Assembly (NCBI GenBank): GCA_015655145.1
Contig: JAATFO010000049.1
Coordinates: 1 to 64,000 of the forward strand
Direction of reading: 5' to 3'
DNA length: 64,000 nucleotides
DNA from: Enterobacterales bacterium
Lineage (GTDB): Bacteria > Pseudomonadota > Gammaproteobacteria > Enterobacterales > Enterobacteriaceae
Below are positions 9,368 to 18,298 of the stretch, piece after piece; the stretch's first letter is position 1; every line of letters begins with the position of its first letter. Both the position numbers and the translations under genes were made by a program. Under the pieces are notes generated by a model, which searched no databases, was not told the origin of the DNA, and saw only the letters and a list, made by a program, of their open reading frames with translations.

Positions 9368-10177
9368 ATGTTTTATATCCGTGCTGTTAACCGTTTTTTG
9401 CTGGCTGGGATGCTGAGTGTCTCGGCCGTTGCTATAGCAGCAGATTATTCGGGACCATTAAAGGTGGGCACGACATCCGCTTATGCCCCGCCGCTGGAAA
9501 CCGCCGCGGCGGAAGCGAAGAAACAGGGGCTCGACGTTAATGTCATTGAATTCACTGACTGGACTGCACCCAATGTCAGTGTTGAGAATGGCGATATCGA
9601 CGTCAATCTCTTTCAACATCAGCCGTTTCTGGATAATGCCAATCAGCAGGGGGGATTTCACCTGGTGAAATATGCACCGGCGATCATCAATAATGTCGGC
9701 CTTTATTCGAAAAAACATACCCGTTTTGCCGGGATCCCCGAGGGTGGCACGGTGGCGATTGCTAATGACCCGGTTAACGGCGGTCGTGGCTTGTTACTCC
9801 TGCAAAAAGCAGGGCTGATTCATTTGAAACCGGGAGCGGGCATTAAATCCACCGTTGATGACATCGTGGATAATCCAAAGCATCTGAAGATTATCGAAGT
9901 GGAGGCGGTGCAGCTCTCCCATGCGCTGGAGGAGGTGGACCTGGCGCAGGGTTACCCGCATTATTTACGCACCTCGGGGATTATCGATCCTAATAATGCG
10001 CTGTTATTCGATGGTCTGGAGCACCCGGAATATGTCATTTTGTTTGTCATCCGCGACGGGCATCAGGATGATCCGCGTTTGAAAAAGTTTGTTGATATTT
10101 ATCAGCATTCTTCGGTGGTGCGCGCCAGTCTTGATAAATTCTATGGCAAGCTTTATCAGCCTGGCTGGCCGCAGTGA
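9368..10177 (+). CDS. MetQ/NlpA-family substrate-binding protein (copy 1)
   Basis: 269 residues, NlpA/MetQ family, periplasmic binding component of a methionine-type ABC importer. The N-terminal signal ends near AIAAD; it has no lipobox cysteine, unlike E. coli MetQ, so it may be a soluble periplasmic protein. AAGGA precedes the ATG at 9368. It is followed immediately by MetN- and MetI-type genes, giving a full importer. As it is fused in operon to sulfur oxygenases it may carry an organosulfur compound rather than methionine. Confidence 0.88.
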   Translation: MFYIRAVNRFLLAGMLSVSAVAIAADYSGPLKVGTTSAYAPPLETAAAEAKKQGLDVNVIEFTDWTAPNVSVENGDIDVNLFQHQPFLDNANQQGGFHLVKYAPAIINNVGLYSKKHTRFAGIPEGGTVAIANDPVNGGRGLLLLQKAGLIHLKPGAGIKSTVDDIVDNPKHLKIIEVEAVQLSHALEEVDLAQGYPHYLRTSGIIDPNNALLFDGLEHPEYVILFVIRDGHQDDPRLKKFVDIYQHSSVVRASLDKFYGKLYQPGWPQ

Positions 10178-10182
10178 TAACA

Positions 10183-11280
10183 ATGAATCAACCATATCCA
10201 GCGCCCCGGAAACAAATTGTTGCCCGGGATCGCGCAGTCTCAGACGTAATGCATATTGTTATTGATGAGCTGTGCAAACGCTATCCGGGACAGCAATGTG
10301 ATGCTCTGCATCACATTGATCTGCACATTCCACGGGGCGAAATTTTTGGCATTATTGGTCGCAGCGGCGCGGGGAAATCCTCGCTACTTCGTTGTCTTAA
10401 TCGGCTGGAAACGCCAACCGGGGGCAGCGTGGTGGTGGATGGCGTGGATATCGCCAGCCTGTCGTCCAATGAATTAGTGAACTGGCGCCGGGGAACCGGC
10501 ATGATCTTCCAGCACTTTAATTTGTTATCGGCCAGGACGGTGCGCCAGAATATTGATTTACCGATGCGGGTTGCGGGCATTGCGGCGCAGACGCGGCAAC
10601 GTAAAGTGGACGAATTGTTGACGCTGGTTGGATTACAGGAACGTCAGCATGCGTATCCCGCTCAGCTCTCCGGCGGCCAAAAACAGCGGGTAGGGATTGC
10701 CAGGGCGCTGGTGCATGACCCCAAACTATTGTTGTGCGATGAAGCCACCTCGGCATTGGATCCGGAAACGACGCGCTCAATCCTTGGACTGTTGCGTGAT
10801 ATCAATCGTCAGAAAGGGATAACGATTGTGCTGATCACCCATGAGATGGATGTTATCCATGATTTATGCCATCAGGTCGCGGTACTGGAACAGGGCAAGG
10901 TCATTGAATCCGGACCCGTCTGGCAGGTGTATGGCGATCCCCGCCATGATGTCACCCGATTGCTGCTCAATCCTCAGCGCGATAGCCTGCCGGAGCCGCT
11001 GGCCGCCCGCCTGACACCGCTGCCGGTATCGAATGACTCCCGTCCGCTGATTTCTCTGTGTTATACCGGCCAGGGCGCGATACCGCAACTGGCGCAACTG
11101 AGCGCCGCGCTGGGTGACGAGCTAACCCTGGTGCAAAGTTCGCTGGAATGGGTGCAAGGGCGGCAAATTGGTCACATTCGATTACTGACCTCAGCCAGTC
11201 ACTTGCCCTTTGCTACGCAGACGTTCCCTGTTCATTTAGCCGATCGTGTGGAGGTGCTGGGTTATGTCACTGCAGATTGA
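10183..11280 (+). CDS. MetN-type ABC ATPase (copy 1)
   Basis: ATPase of the MetN family with Walker A (GRSGAGKSS), signature [15 protein letters not shown] and Walker B ([12 protein letters not shown]), followed by a C-terminal regulatory domain of about 100 residues typical of MetN, which senses methionine in E. coli. I list the ATG at 10183. Family alignment would equally allow the ATG at 10249, since MetN proteins normally begin just before the segment IVIDELCKRYPG; neither start has a strong ribosome site. The 3' end overlaps the permease gene. Confidence 0.88.
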   Translation: MNQPYPAPRKQIVARDRAVSDVMHIVIDELCKRYPGQQCDALHHIDLHIPRGEIFGIIGRSGAGKSSLLRCLNRLETPTGGSVVVDGVDIASLSSNELVNWRRGTGMIFQHFNLLSARTVRQNIDLPMRVAGIAAQTRQRKVDELLTLVGLQERQHAYPAQLSGGQKQRVGIARALVHDPKLLLCDEATSALDPETTRSILGLLRDINRQKGITIVLITHEMDVIHDLCHQVAVLEQGKVIESGPVWQVYGDPRHDVTRLLLNPQRDSLPEPLAARLTPLPVSNDSRPLISLCYTGQGAIPQLAQLSAALGDELTLVQSSLEWVQGRQIGHIRLLTSASHLPFATQTFPVHLADRVEVLGYVTAD

Positions 11281-11914
11281 CCGTTTATGGCAAGGATTGC
11301 TCGATACCCTGATGATGGTCGGCGTTTCATCGCTGGCTGCATTATTACTGGGGTTGCCGCTGGCGGTGATCCTGGTGATTAGCGATCGTGGTGGTTTGTT
11401 TGCCAGCCCACTGCTGAACCGCGGGCTGGGCTGGCTGGTAAACTTGTTTCGCTCGATCCCCTTTCTGATCCTGATGGTGGCGCTGATTCCGTTTACCCGT
11501 TTAATTGTCGGAACCACTTACGGTGTCTGGGCCGCCATTGTGCCACTGACGCTGGCGGCCACGCCGTTTTTCGCCCGTATTGCCGAGGTGAGCCTGCGGG
11601 AAGTGGATAAAGGGTTGATTGAGGCGGCGCAGGCGATGGGATTTCATCGCGGTCATATTATCTGGCATGTATTACTGGCGGAAGCGCGGCCTGGCATTGT
11701 CAGCGGTTTTACCATCACGCTGGTTACCATGATTAATGCCTCCGCCATGGCCGGCGCCATTGGCGCCGGCGGATTGGGGGACCTCGCCTATCGTTACGGC
11801 TACCAGCGTTTTGATACCCAGATCATGCTAACGGTGATTGTGGTACTGGTTGCCCTGGTGACCCTGTTGCAACTTTTTGGCGATCGCTTGTCCCGACGCC
11901 TGAACCACCGATAA
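11264..11914 (+). CDS. MetI-type ABC permease (copy 1)
   Basis: 216 residues, the normal MetI length, with about five membrane segments and the coupling loop EAAQAMGFHRGHIIWHVLL. I chose ATG 11264, which overlaps the end of the ATPase gene by 17 bases; the in-frame GTG at 11246 adds only unusual residues. It completes a MetQNI importer whose genes directly follow three flavin oxygenases. A perfect hairpin lies seven bases past the stop. Confidence 0.9.
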   Translation: MSLQIDRLWQGLLDTLMMVGVSSLAALLLGLPLAVILVISDRGGLFASPLLNRGLGWLVNLFRSIPFLILMVALIPFTRLIVGTTYGVWAAIVPLTLAATPFFARIAEVSLREVDKGLIEAAQAMGFHRGHIIWHVLLAEARPGIVSGFTITLVTMINASAMAGAIGAGGLGDLAYRYGYQRFDTQIMLTVIVVLVALVTLLQLFGDRLSRRLNHR

Positions 11915-11920
11915 TCTCTG

Positions 11921-11944
11921 TGTTATCGGCATCAGCCGATAACA
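11921..11944 (+). terminator. Hairpin after metI-like gene
   Basis: Perfect 10-bp inverted repeat (TGTTATCGGC and its complement) with a 4-base loop ATCA, starting seven bases after the stop of the permease gene. There is no long T-run after it, so it may be a weak terminator or an mRNA 3'-end stabiliser. Confidence 0.6.
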
Positions 11945-12077
11945 GTTCTGCGTTATTCCCTGCCCCCGCCACTGCGTTCCTCTCTGTTGTGATGTCGTGC
12001 GCGCCATTGTCGTAATTATTTGAATTTTAATAATAATGTAGATATTGATTTTTCATATGGCGCGAAATCAAACAAAT

Positions 12078-12138
12078 CATTGACAACCCAGTCGTATTTG
12101 ACAAATGATGAATACATCCTTTTAACATTGTTGACAAT
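12078..12138 (+). promoter_or_regulatory. Promoter/operator region of the flavin-reductase operon
   Basis: The segment holds three TTGACA boxes (12080, 12098, 12131). The last is inside ATTGTTGACAAT (12127-12138), an imperfect palindrome of the TTGTnnACAA kind often bound by FCD-type GntR regulators. TCATTGACAA at 12078-12087 and ATTGTTGACAAT both recur upstream of the binding-protein gene that ends the facing operon (22367), and a GntR-FCD gene lies between them. A possible promoter is TTGACA at 12098-12103 with TTTAAC at 12121-12126. Regulator assignment is inference. Confidence 0.5.
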
Positions 12139-12192
12139 CTACCATCTTGTTGGTTCGGCCATTCATCATCGGTTTTAAGCGGAGGGTTCAGT

Positions 12193-12699
12193 GTGAATCA
12201 GTCAGTAAGAGATAATTTTCGCCATTGTATGCGGCGGCTGGCGTCTACGGTTTGCGTCATTACTTGCCAGCATGACGGTGTGCGTTACGGCATCACCGCC
12301 ACGGCAGTGACCTCTTTATGTTTTGAACCTGTCTCGGTGTTGGCCTGTATTAATCAGACATCAAGTTTGCTGCTCCCGTTGCTGGCGGAAAAGAAATATG
12401 CCATCAACCTGCTGAGCCGGACGCATACCGCCGTTTCGCAGCGCTTTAGTACGCCACTGTCAGCCAGTGAGCGTTTTGCTGGCGGCGAATGGTTAAGTAA
12501 CGCACAAGGTGTGCCTTATCTGGCCGATGCGCAGGCCACCCTGTTTTGCGAGTTGGACCAAACAGTGCCGTATGCGACGCATCACATCGTGATTGGCCAG
12601 GTGAGTGAGTGCCAGTTCAGTGAGGTGATTTCCCCACTGATCTACCAGAACGGCACTTACCTCACCACTATTCCTTTATCTGACGTTGTCGCCAGTTGA
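12193..12699 (+). CDS. Flavin reductase domain protein (HpaC/SnaB type)
   Basis: 168 residues of the flavin-reductase-like, FMN-binding split-barrel family, which uses NAD(P)H to supply reduced FMN to a partner monooxygenase. It has the family start (RRLASTVCVITC) and ITATAVTSLCFEPVSVLACIN around residues 36-56. GTG start at 12193 has a strong GGAGGG six bases upstream. The gene directly precedes a luciferase-like monooxygenase, so the two form a two-component oxygenase; it may also serve the NtaA-type enzyme at 7971. Confidence 0.9.
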   Translation: MNQSVRDNFRHCMRRLASTVCVITCQHDGVRYGITATAVTSLCFEPVSVLACINQTSSLLLPLLAEKKYAINLLSRTHTAVSQRFSTPLSASERFAGGEWLSNAQGVPYLADAQATLFCELDQTVPYATHHIVIGQVSECQFSEVISPLIYQNGTYLTTIPLSDVVAS

Positions 12700-12756
12700 C
12701 AGCACGGGTTGCTGAAGCAACCGCGACAATCACAATCACCACAGCAGGAGAACGAA

Positions 12757-13824
12757 ATGCAGCTTGGATTATTCAGCCTGATGACCTTACGTGACCATCC
12801 GGAAGGGGTAAAAGGCGTGATGCGTGATACACAAACCATGGTGAAAACGGCGGAAGAAGTGGGTTTTGATATCGCCTGGTTTGCCGAACACCACTTTGCA
12901 AACTATTCCAGTAGTCCGTCGCCATTGATGATGGTGGCAAATGCCGCCGGCTGGACCTCAAAAATTAAGCTGGCGCCGGGCGTATTGGTCTTGCCGCTTT
13001 ATCATCCGTTGCGGCTGGCGCAGGAAATTGCTGCCGCAGATACCATGACCGAGGGTCGTCTGGTAGTCGGAATGGGCACCGGCTATCAGCAATATGAGTT
13101 TGATCGCTACAACGTCGACCTCAATAAAAAAGTCGATATTTTTCTTGAATATTGGGATGTGATTGAGCAAGCGTTGGTGAACGGTGAAGTGGAATACCAG
13201 GGCGAGTACCTCTCTATTCCGCGCACTACGTTTGCCATCAAATCCGGGCAAAAGCCGCTGCCGCCGTTATTTGTCACCACCTCGCATCCGCGGTTACTGG
13301 ATCGTTTGAAAAAATGGCACGTGGTGCCGTTCCATGCCGCCAGCACGCTGGGTTCGCCGGTACTGTACAAAATGGTCGATGGGCTGAACCAAAGCTGGGA
13401 AAGCCTGGGCGAGAATCCGGCGACTAAACCGCTGGCAATTATGCAGTATGTGCATATTACTGACAGCAAATCAGAAGCGCTGGAAGCGGCGGAACGCGCG
13501 CGCTATGTGGGACGGATGGCTAATCATTTGCGCAAACCTGAGTTGCCGCTTGATGATCACGGGTTTATTCGTAATGACGCTTTTGACGGTGAATATACCC
13601 TTGAACAGTACGCTAATAATATGGTGGTCGGTGACCCGCTGTCTGTAGCTGAAAAAATGATTGCCGACATTAAACGTCTCAATCCGATAAATTACACCTG
13701 TAATTTTCAGTTCGGGTGTATGCCGTTAGAACGTGCACAGAAATCGCTATATCGCTTTAAAAACGAAGTGCTTCCGCTCGTTGAAAAAGAATTAGGGCCG
13801 ATTGCTAATATAGGTCTTAAATAA
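12757..13824 (+). CDS. Luciferase-like (LLM class) FMN-dependent monooxygenase
   Basis: 355 residues, bacterial-luciferase fold, with the typical opening GLFSLMTLRDHPEG, WFAEHHF near residue 46, and the block LAQEIAAADTMTEGRLVVGMGTGY. The ATG at 12757 follows AGGAG (12746-12750); an upstream in-frame ATG at 12709 has no such site. It is paired with the flavin reductase just upstream and followed by an ABC importer and an SDR dehydrogenase. The oxidised substrate is unknown; a small sulfonate, aldehyde or terpenoid-like compound are all possible. Confidence 0.88.
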   Translation: MQLGLFSLMTLRDHPEGVKGVMRDTQTMVKTAEEVGFDIAWFAEHHFANYSSSPSPLMMVANAAGWTSKIKLAPGVLVLPLYHPLRLAQEIAAADTMTEGRLVVGMGTGYQQYEFDRYNVDLNKKVDIFLEYWDVIEQALVNGEVEYQGEYLSIPRTTFAIKSGQKPLPPLFVTTSHPRLLDRLKKWHVVPFHAASTLGSPVLYKMVDGLNQSWESLGENPATKPLAIMQYVHITDSKSEALEAAERARYVGRMANHLRKPELPLDDHGFIRNDAFDGEYTLEQYANNMVVGDPLSVAEKMIADIKRLNPINYTCNFQFGCMPLERAQKSLYRFKNEVLPLVEKELGPIANIGLK

Positions 13825-13914
13825 TCAGTTTTTTGTTACCTCATTGGCTAATTCAGTGAAAAGATTTTAATGGAGTTTTAATTACTATTATCAAACCATC
13901 GCGGGGAATTCATT

Positions 13915-14742
13915 ATGTTCAACAAGACGACAAAGTCAGCAGTGCTAATTGCTTTATCCGGACTTTTTTTTCTGCATACAGCGCAAGCTGAATCGACATT
14001 AGATGCGGTGATTAAATCAAAGAAATTACGCTGTGCTGTAGTACTGGATTCCCCGCCGTCGGGGTTTATTACGCCGGATAATAAACCGGATGGCTATGAT
14101 GTCGCTTATTGTAACGATATGGCCAAATCACTTGGCGTGCAGCCGGAAATTGTTCAGACCCCGGCTTCTGATCGTATTCCTGCGTTGGTTTCTAAACGCG
14201 TGGATATTGTGGTTGGGTCGACCACCATTACGCCGGAGCGTGCCATGACTGTGGCCTTCACACAGCCTTATGTCAATTACACCGTTACCGTGGTGACGCG
14301 CAAAGATACCGGCATCAAGGCGTATGACCAACTGCGTGGTAAAAAACTGGGTGCGGTGGTGGGTTCAACCTTTGAGCAACTGTTTAATAAAGAATTACAG
14401 GGCCGCTGGAAAGATACCCACACCAGCTATACCGGTTTTGCCAGCGACACCGAAACCTTTATGGCATTGCAGCAGGGAAAAGTTGACGCAATCTTGCAGG
14501 CATCGGTGGTCTATAACACCCTCGCCAGCAGCGGTCAGTTTCCGAGTTTTACCGCCGGCGGTCTGGCGCCATTATCTGATATGGACGGCCTTGCCGTGCG
14601 CCGTGGCGATCCGGAATTCCTTAACTGGGCGAAAGTTTTTGTCTGGCATCAGGTGGTATCGGGTCGTTATGCCGAACTGTACAAAAAATATATGGGAGAC
14701 GGTCCACTACCTTCTCTGACTATGACGGGCGTGGATTTCTAA
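13915..14742 (+). CDS. Polar-amino-acid-type ABC substrate-binding protein (family 3)
   Basis: 275 residues, SBP_bac_3 family. A Sec signal peptide ends near HTAQAES (residues 21-27), then the mature domain opens with IKSKKLRCAVVLDSPPSGF. Residues such as GYDVAYCNDMAKSLG and IPALVSKRVDIVVGSTTITPERA are the conserved blocks of this family. It is the periplasmic receptor of the importer formed with the next three genes, in the operon begun by the flavin reductase. The ligand is probably the monooxygenase substrate rather than a standard amino acid; this is inference. Confidence 0.88.
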   Translation: MFNKTTKSAVLIALSGLFFLHTAQAESTLDAVIKSKKLRCAVVLDSPPSGFITPDNKPDGYDVAYCNDMAKSLGVQPEIVQTPASDRIPALVSKRVDIVVGSTTITPERAMTVAFTQPYVNYTVTVVTRKDTGIKAYDQLRGKKLGAVVGSTFEQLFNKELQGRWKDTHTSYTGFASDTETFMALQQGKVDAILQASVVYNTLASSGQFPSFTAGGLAPLSDMDGLAVRRGDPEFLNWAKVFVWHQVVSGRYAELYKKYMGDGPLPSLTMTGVDF

Positions 14743-14781
14743 TCCGCATGGTGTAAAAGTCTGACTTATCAGGGTACGCCC

Positions 14782-15444
14782 ATGCAGGATTATCAGTTTT
14801 ACTGGTCAATCGTCTTTGACGCGTTGCCTGAATTATTATCGGGTGCCTGGGTAACATTGCAAATAACGCTTTTTTCGGTCGTCATCGGTATGTTTCTTGC
14901 TATGCCGATGTCAGTAGCGCGTCAATTTGGTCGGGGATGGCGTTATTATTTGTCCAGTTGCTGGGTTGAGTTATCACGTAACACACCTGTGCTGTTTCAG
15001 GTTTATATCATGTATTTCGGATTAGGTGCGCTGGGTATTAATTTATCCAGTTACCTGGCGGTACTGATTGCTATTTCTTTTAATAATGCCGGTTATCTGA
15101 CGGAGATATTTCGTGGTGGACTGAATGCAATCCCGTCTCAGCAAATGGCGACCTCACGCTCGTTAGGGATGAGTCGGCGCCAGGCGTTTCAACATGTCAT
15201 TTTTCCCCAGGTTTTTAAGGTGGTATTTCTGCCTTTTGTCACCCAGGCGATTTGGGCAATGTTGAATACTTCGATGGGCATGTTGGTCGGATTGCGGGAA
15301 TTGTCGGGAGCGACGCAATATGCGCAGTCGCTGACCTTTCGCACCTTTGAGTTCTTTATTGTCACCGCAGGGATGTATTACCTGATTGCCAAACTGATTC
15401 AGTTTGGCGCTGAGATAACATTCAGACTGATTTACCGGAGGTAA
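14782..15444 (+). CDS. Polar-amino-acid-type ABC permease (first)
   Basis: 220 residues of the HisM/GlnP family with about five membrane segments. The conserved block YLTEIFRGGLNAIPSQQMATSRSLGMS (read in parts) lies in the middle third. ATG 14782 lies 40 bases past the binding-protein stop; the ribosome site is weak (CAGGG). It pairs with the second permease, whose ATG begins three bases after this stop. Confidence 0.88.
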   Translation: MQDYQFYWSIVFDALPELLSGAWVTLQITLFSVVIGMFLAMPMSVARQFGRGWRYYLSSCWVELSRNTPVLFQVYIMYFGLGALGINLSSYLAVLIAISFNNAGYLTEIFRGGLNAIPSQQMATSRSLGMSRRQAFQHVIFPQVFKVVFLPFVTQAIWAMLNTSMGMLVGLRELSGATQYAQSLTFRTFEFFIVTAGMYYLIAKLIQFGAEITFRLIYRR

Positions 15445-15446
15445 CG

Positions 15447-16103
15447 ATGCAATTTGTTCTCGGTTATCAGCCGTTACAGTGGTCCGACAGTATTTTTCTG
15501 TTATGGGGGGCGCTTAACACTCTGGTGATGGCGGCAACCGCAGGCGTGCTGGGGACGCTGTTGGGTATTCCGCTTGGTTGGGCGCGGGCGTCCTCATTCA
15601 GCTTTCAGATCCTGAGTGCGCCGTTGGTGGATATTTTTCGCAGCGTACCGATGCTTATCACGTTGATCGTGCTTAACAGTTTGTTTTCGCTGCTTAATAT
15701 GCCGTTATCGCCTTATCTGCTTGGTAGCCTGGCGCTCGGCGTCTGGATGGCGGCGGTCACTTCTGAGGTAGCGCGTGCCAGTTTTCTCTCTGTGCCACAG
15801 ACTTTCCGTCGTGCGGCACGCTCGCTGGGGATGACAGGTTGGCAGGAACTGCGTCACATCTCGTTGCCACTGGCGGCGCGTAATGGACTGAGCGCCTGGG
15901 TTGGGCTGTTACTGAGTCTGATTAAAGACAGTGCGCTGGCGGGTGTTGTCGGGTATGTGGAATTTATGCGCGCAGCCCAAACCCTGATGACCCGGACTCA
16001 TGAAACCTGGTTGCTGTTGCTTGGCACCGGCTTGTTTTACTTCCTTATCTGTTATCCCGTTTCCCGTTACAGCCGTTATCTGGAGAAGAAGGTGGCCATA
16101 TGA
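15447..16103 (+). CDS. Polar-amino-acid-type ABC permease (second)
   Basis: 218 residues, HisQ/GlnP family, with the coupling segment FRRAARSLGMTGWQELRHISLP in the second half. GGAGG precedes the ATG, and the stop overlaps the ATG of the ATPase gene (ATGA). Two different permeases, one ATPase and one binding protein form the full importer at 13915-16840. Confidence 0.88.
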   Translation: MQFVLGYQPLQWSDSIFLLWGALNTLVMAATAGVLGTLLGIPLGWARASSFSFQILSAPLVDIFRSVPMLITLIVLNSLFSLLNMPLSPYLLGSLALGVWMAAVTSEVARASFLSVPQTFRRAARSLGMTGWQELRHISLPLAARNGLSAWVGLLLSLIKDSALAGVVGYVEFMRAAQTLMTRTHETWLLLLGTGLFYFLICYPVSRYSRYLEKKVAI

Positions 16104-16840
16104 TTGAAATTAATAAAGTACAGAAGTCTTACGGTCCCGTTAGTGTACTAAAAGGTATTGATCTCACCATTGAAAAAGGCGAATTGGTTTGCCTGATTGG
16201 TTCCAGCGGGTCGGGAAAATCCACATTGCTGCAATGTATTAACGGACTGGAAAGTATTCAGGCGGGCGAAATTATTGTTGATGGCATCAGTGTCCATGAC
16301 GCCGCCACCAACATTAATCAATTACGCTGCAAGCTGGGCATTGTGTTCCAGCAGTACAACGCCTTCCCGCATCTCAATGCCCTGGAAAATGTGGCGCTGG
16401 CGCCGCAGGTGGTGGCAAAACGCGATAAGAAACAGGCGATAGCGCTGGCACATAAACACCTTGAGCACGTCGGTCTGGGGGCAAAAGCCAGCATGATGCC
16501 CTCTCAGCTTTCCGGCGGGCAGTTACAACGTCTGGCGATCGCCCGGGCGTTGGCGATGGAACCGTCCTACATGCTGTTTGATGAAGTGACCTCGGCGCTG
16601 GACCCCGAATTGGTAGGGGAAGTACTGGCGACCATGCGCCTGTTGAAATCCGAAGGCATGACCATGGTGGTCGTCACGCATGACATCAGCTTTGTGCGCG
16701 AATCCGCTGATCGGGTGGCCTTTCTCCACCAGGGCAATGTGTGTGAAATCGGTACTGCCTCGCAGGTGATTGACCATCCGGTTCAGGAGCAGACACGAAA
16801 ATTTATGCGCCGCGAAAGCCGGAATGAACAGGCGGCCTGA
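16100..16840 (+). CDS. Polar-amino-acid-type ABC ATPase (GlnQ/HisP family)
   Basis: 246 residues with Walker A GSSGSGKST near residue 35, signature LSGGQLQRLAIARAL and Walker B YMLFDEVTSALDPEL. The glutamate after the Walker B aspartate is present, so it should be an active ATPase. ATG overlaps the upstream permease stop. It is followed 40 bases later by an SDR gene in the same direction, which probably belongs to the same transcript. Confidence 0.9.
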   Translation: MIEINKVQKSYGPVSVLKGIDLTIEKGELVCLIGSSGSGKSTLLQCINGLESIQAGEIIVDGISVHDAATNINQLRCKLGIVFQQYNAFPHLNALENVALAPQVVAKRDKKQAIALAHKHLEHVGLGAKASMMPSQLSGGQLQRLAIARALAMEPSYMLFDEVTSALDPELVGEVLATMRLLKSEGMTMVVVTHDISFVRESADRVAFLHQGNVCEIGTASQVIDHPVQEQTRKFMRRESRNEQAA

Positions 16841-16880
16841 ACGATCTTTTAACCTCACATTATTTAACAGGAACAAAACT

Positions 16881-17642
16881 ATGATGACATTCGATCTGAC
16901 CGGCAAAACCGTGTTGATTACCGGCGGTGCCAGCGGTATTGGTTATGAAGCAGCGCGCGTCATGGCGCGTAGCGGGGCAACCGTCGCGATCAATTATCTG
17001 CCGGACGATGTGCGCGGTGAGCAGGCGCTGGCAGACTTACGCGCCGAAGGGCTGGCAGTCATCGGTGCGCCGGGCGACCTTGCCGATCCGGCTCAGGCCG
17101 AATCGATGGTTAAACAGGCTGTCGCCGAACTTGGCCATCTGGATCTGCTGGTCAACAATGCCGGTACGCCCGGCGTCAAAAACCCCATCCCGATTCAGGA
17201 TCTTGAGTCTGTGAGCGAGGCGCTGTGGCAGACCATCCTTAACGTCAATCTGATGAGTGTATTTCGGTGTTCTAAAGCTGCCGCCGCCAGCCTGAAGGCC
17301 AGTCATGGCGCTATCGTTAATACTGCCTCGATTGCCGGGTTTGGTTCGATTGCCAGCACCATCGCATACAGTGCGTCAAAAGCCGGGGTGATCAACCTGA
17401 CAAAAAACCTGGCCCATGCGCTGGCGCCGGAGGTGAGGGTGAACGCGGTCGCTCCGGGGTCGGTTGAAAGTTCGTGGGCGATTGAGTGGTCGGATGAACG
17501 GCGTAAAAACACCATTGCCGCAACGCCATTACAACGCTGGTGTACGCCGGATGACGTGGCTGAATTGATCGTCTACCTTGGCTTTGGCGGTCGGATGATT
17601 ACCGGGCAGACGGTGATCATTGATGGCGGAATTTCTATTTAA
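16881..17642 (+). CDS. SDR-family oxidoreductase
   Basis: 253 residues, classical short-chain dehydrogenase. NAD(P)-binding TGGASGIG at residues 14-21, NNAG motif near 95, catalytic Ser150, Tyr163 and Lys167 (YSASK). The start at 16881 follows AGGA at 16869-16872; an in-frame start at 16770 lies inside the ATPase gene. As the last gene of the flavin-reductase operon it may oxidise or reduce the alcohol or ketone made by the monooxygenase. A strong hairpin follows. Confidence 0.88.
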   Translation: MMTFDLTGKTVLITGGASGIGYEAARVMARSGATVAINYLPDDVRGEQALADLRAEGLAVIGAPGDLADPAQAESMVKQAVAELGHLDLLVNNAGTPGVKNPIPIQDLESVSEALWQTILNVNLMSVFRCSKAAAASLKASHGAIVNTASIAGFGSIASTIAYSASKAGVINLTKNLAHALAPEVRVNAVAPGSVESSWAIEWSDERRKNTIAATPLQRWCTPDDVAELIVYLGFGGRMITGQTVIIDGGISI

Positions 17643-17656
17643 CGTCCGGGTTAGAC

Positions 17657-17679
17657 TGAGGCTGGCGGGACCAGCCTCA
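17657..17679 (+). terminator. Hairpin at the end of the monooxygenase operon
   Basis: Perfect 9-bp stem (TGAGGCTGG and its complement) with a 5-base loop, 15 bases past the SDR stop. The T-run after it is poor, so termination strength is uncertain. Confidence 0.6.
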
Positions 17680-17777
17680 GCGTCGGGTTTGATCTTCTCT
17701 CTGGTAGCGGTGTGCGTACGGCTAAGCTATTTCATCCACATCCATGCCAGAACACCGCCTCGCGGCTGATTTAGCGG

Positions 17778-18200
17778 ATGTTTCCAACTTACTGGTTTCG
17801 CGTATCTCTTTACCCGCGTCTGATGGCTGAGGCAGGTGTTGAGGCTGAGGCGGTCAGGGGCATCCCATTTCCACCGCTCAAGCCAGACGATACCCTTGCC
17901 GATGGTGCGATTGGGGAAGCCGTACTACAGACCGGGCCGGGTACTGGCTTGAGGCCGGGCACATACGCTGGGGGGGTAATGATGCGCGGTTTCAGCGCGG
18001 ATGAACAGGCGCCAGAACTACTCGATGGCTGGGTAACCCAGGTTGCTACATGGCAGCGAGAGGGCGGTTTCCAATGGCTCCGCACCACATACAAGGGATT
18101 GGACGCGGCGCCTCTTGCACTTGAGCAAGCCTGTGCAGGCAATCTCAAAGGTGTCGTGCTGGTCGAACTGGCGTCACGGTTATCTGTCTGCACAGACTGA
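17778..18200 (+). pseudogene. Collapsed MDR-type NADP-dependent oxidoreductase remnant
   Basis: A 140-codon frame whose two halves match different parts of curcumin-reductase-like MDR proteins. The first 60-70 residues resemble the N-terminal catalytic domain (GAIGEAVLQTGPG corresponds to the GxxGEVV region). The last 50 resemble the C terminus (VATWQREG, then YKGLDAAPLALE and GNLKGVVLVEL). The central Rossmann domain of about 200 residues is missing, so this is an internal deletion relic. No ribosome site is evident. The protein, if made, should be inactive. Family assignment is by recalled motifs. Confidence 0.55.
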
Positions 18201-18298
18201 GGCACAATGGTTATTTGGAATTGGCTTCATCCTGGCGCATAGATCAACGGATTGCGCGAGAGGACTGACACGGGGCATTTTTTATTTTCTGCACCGGG

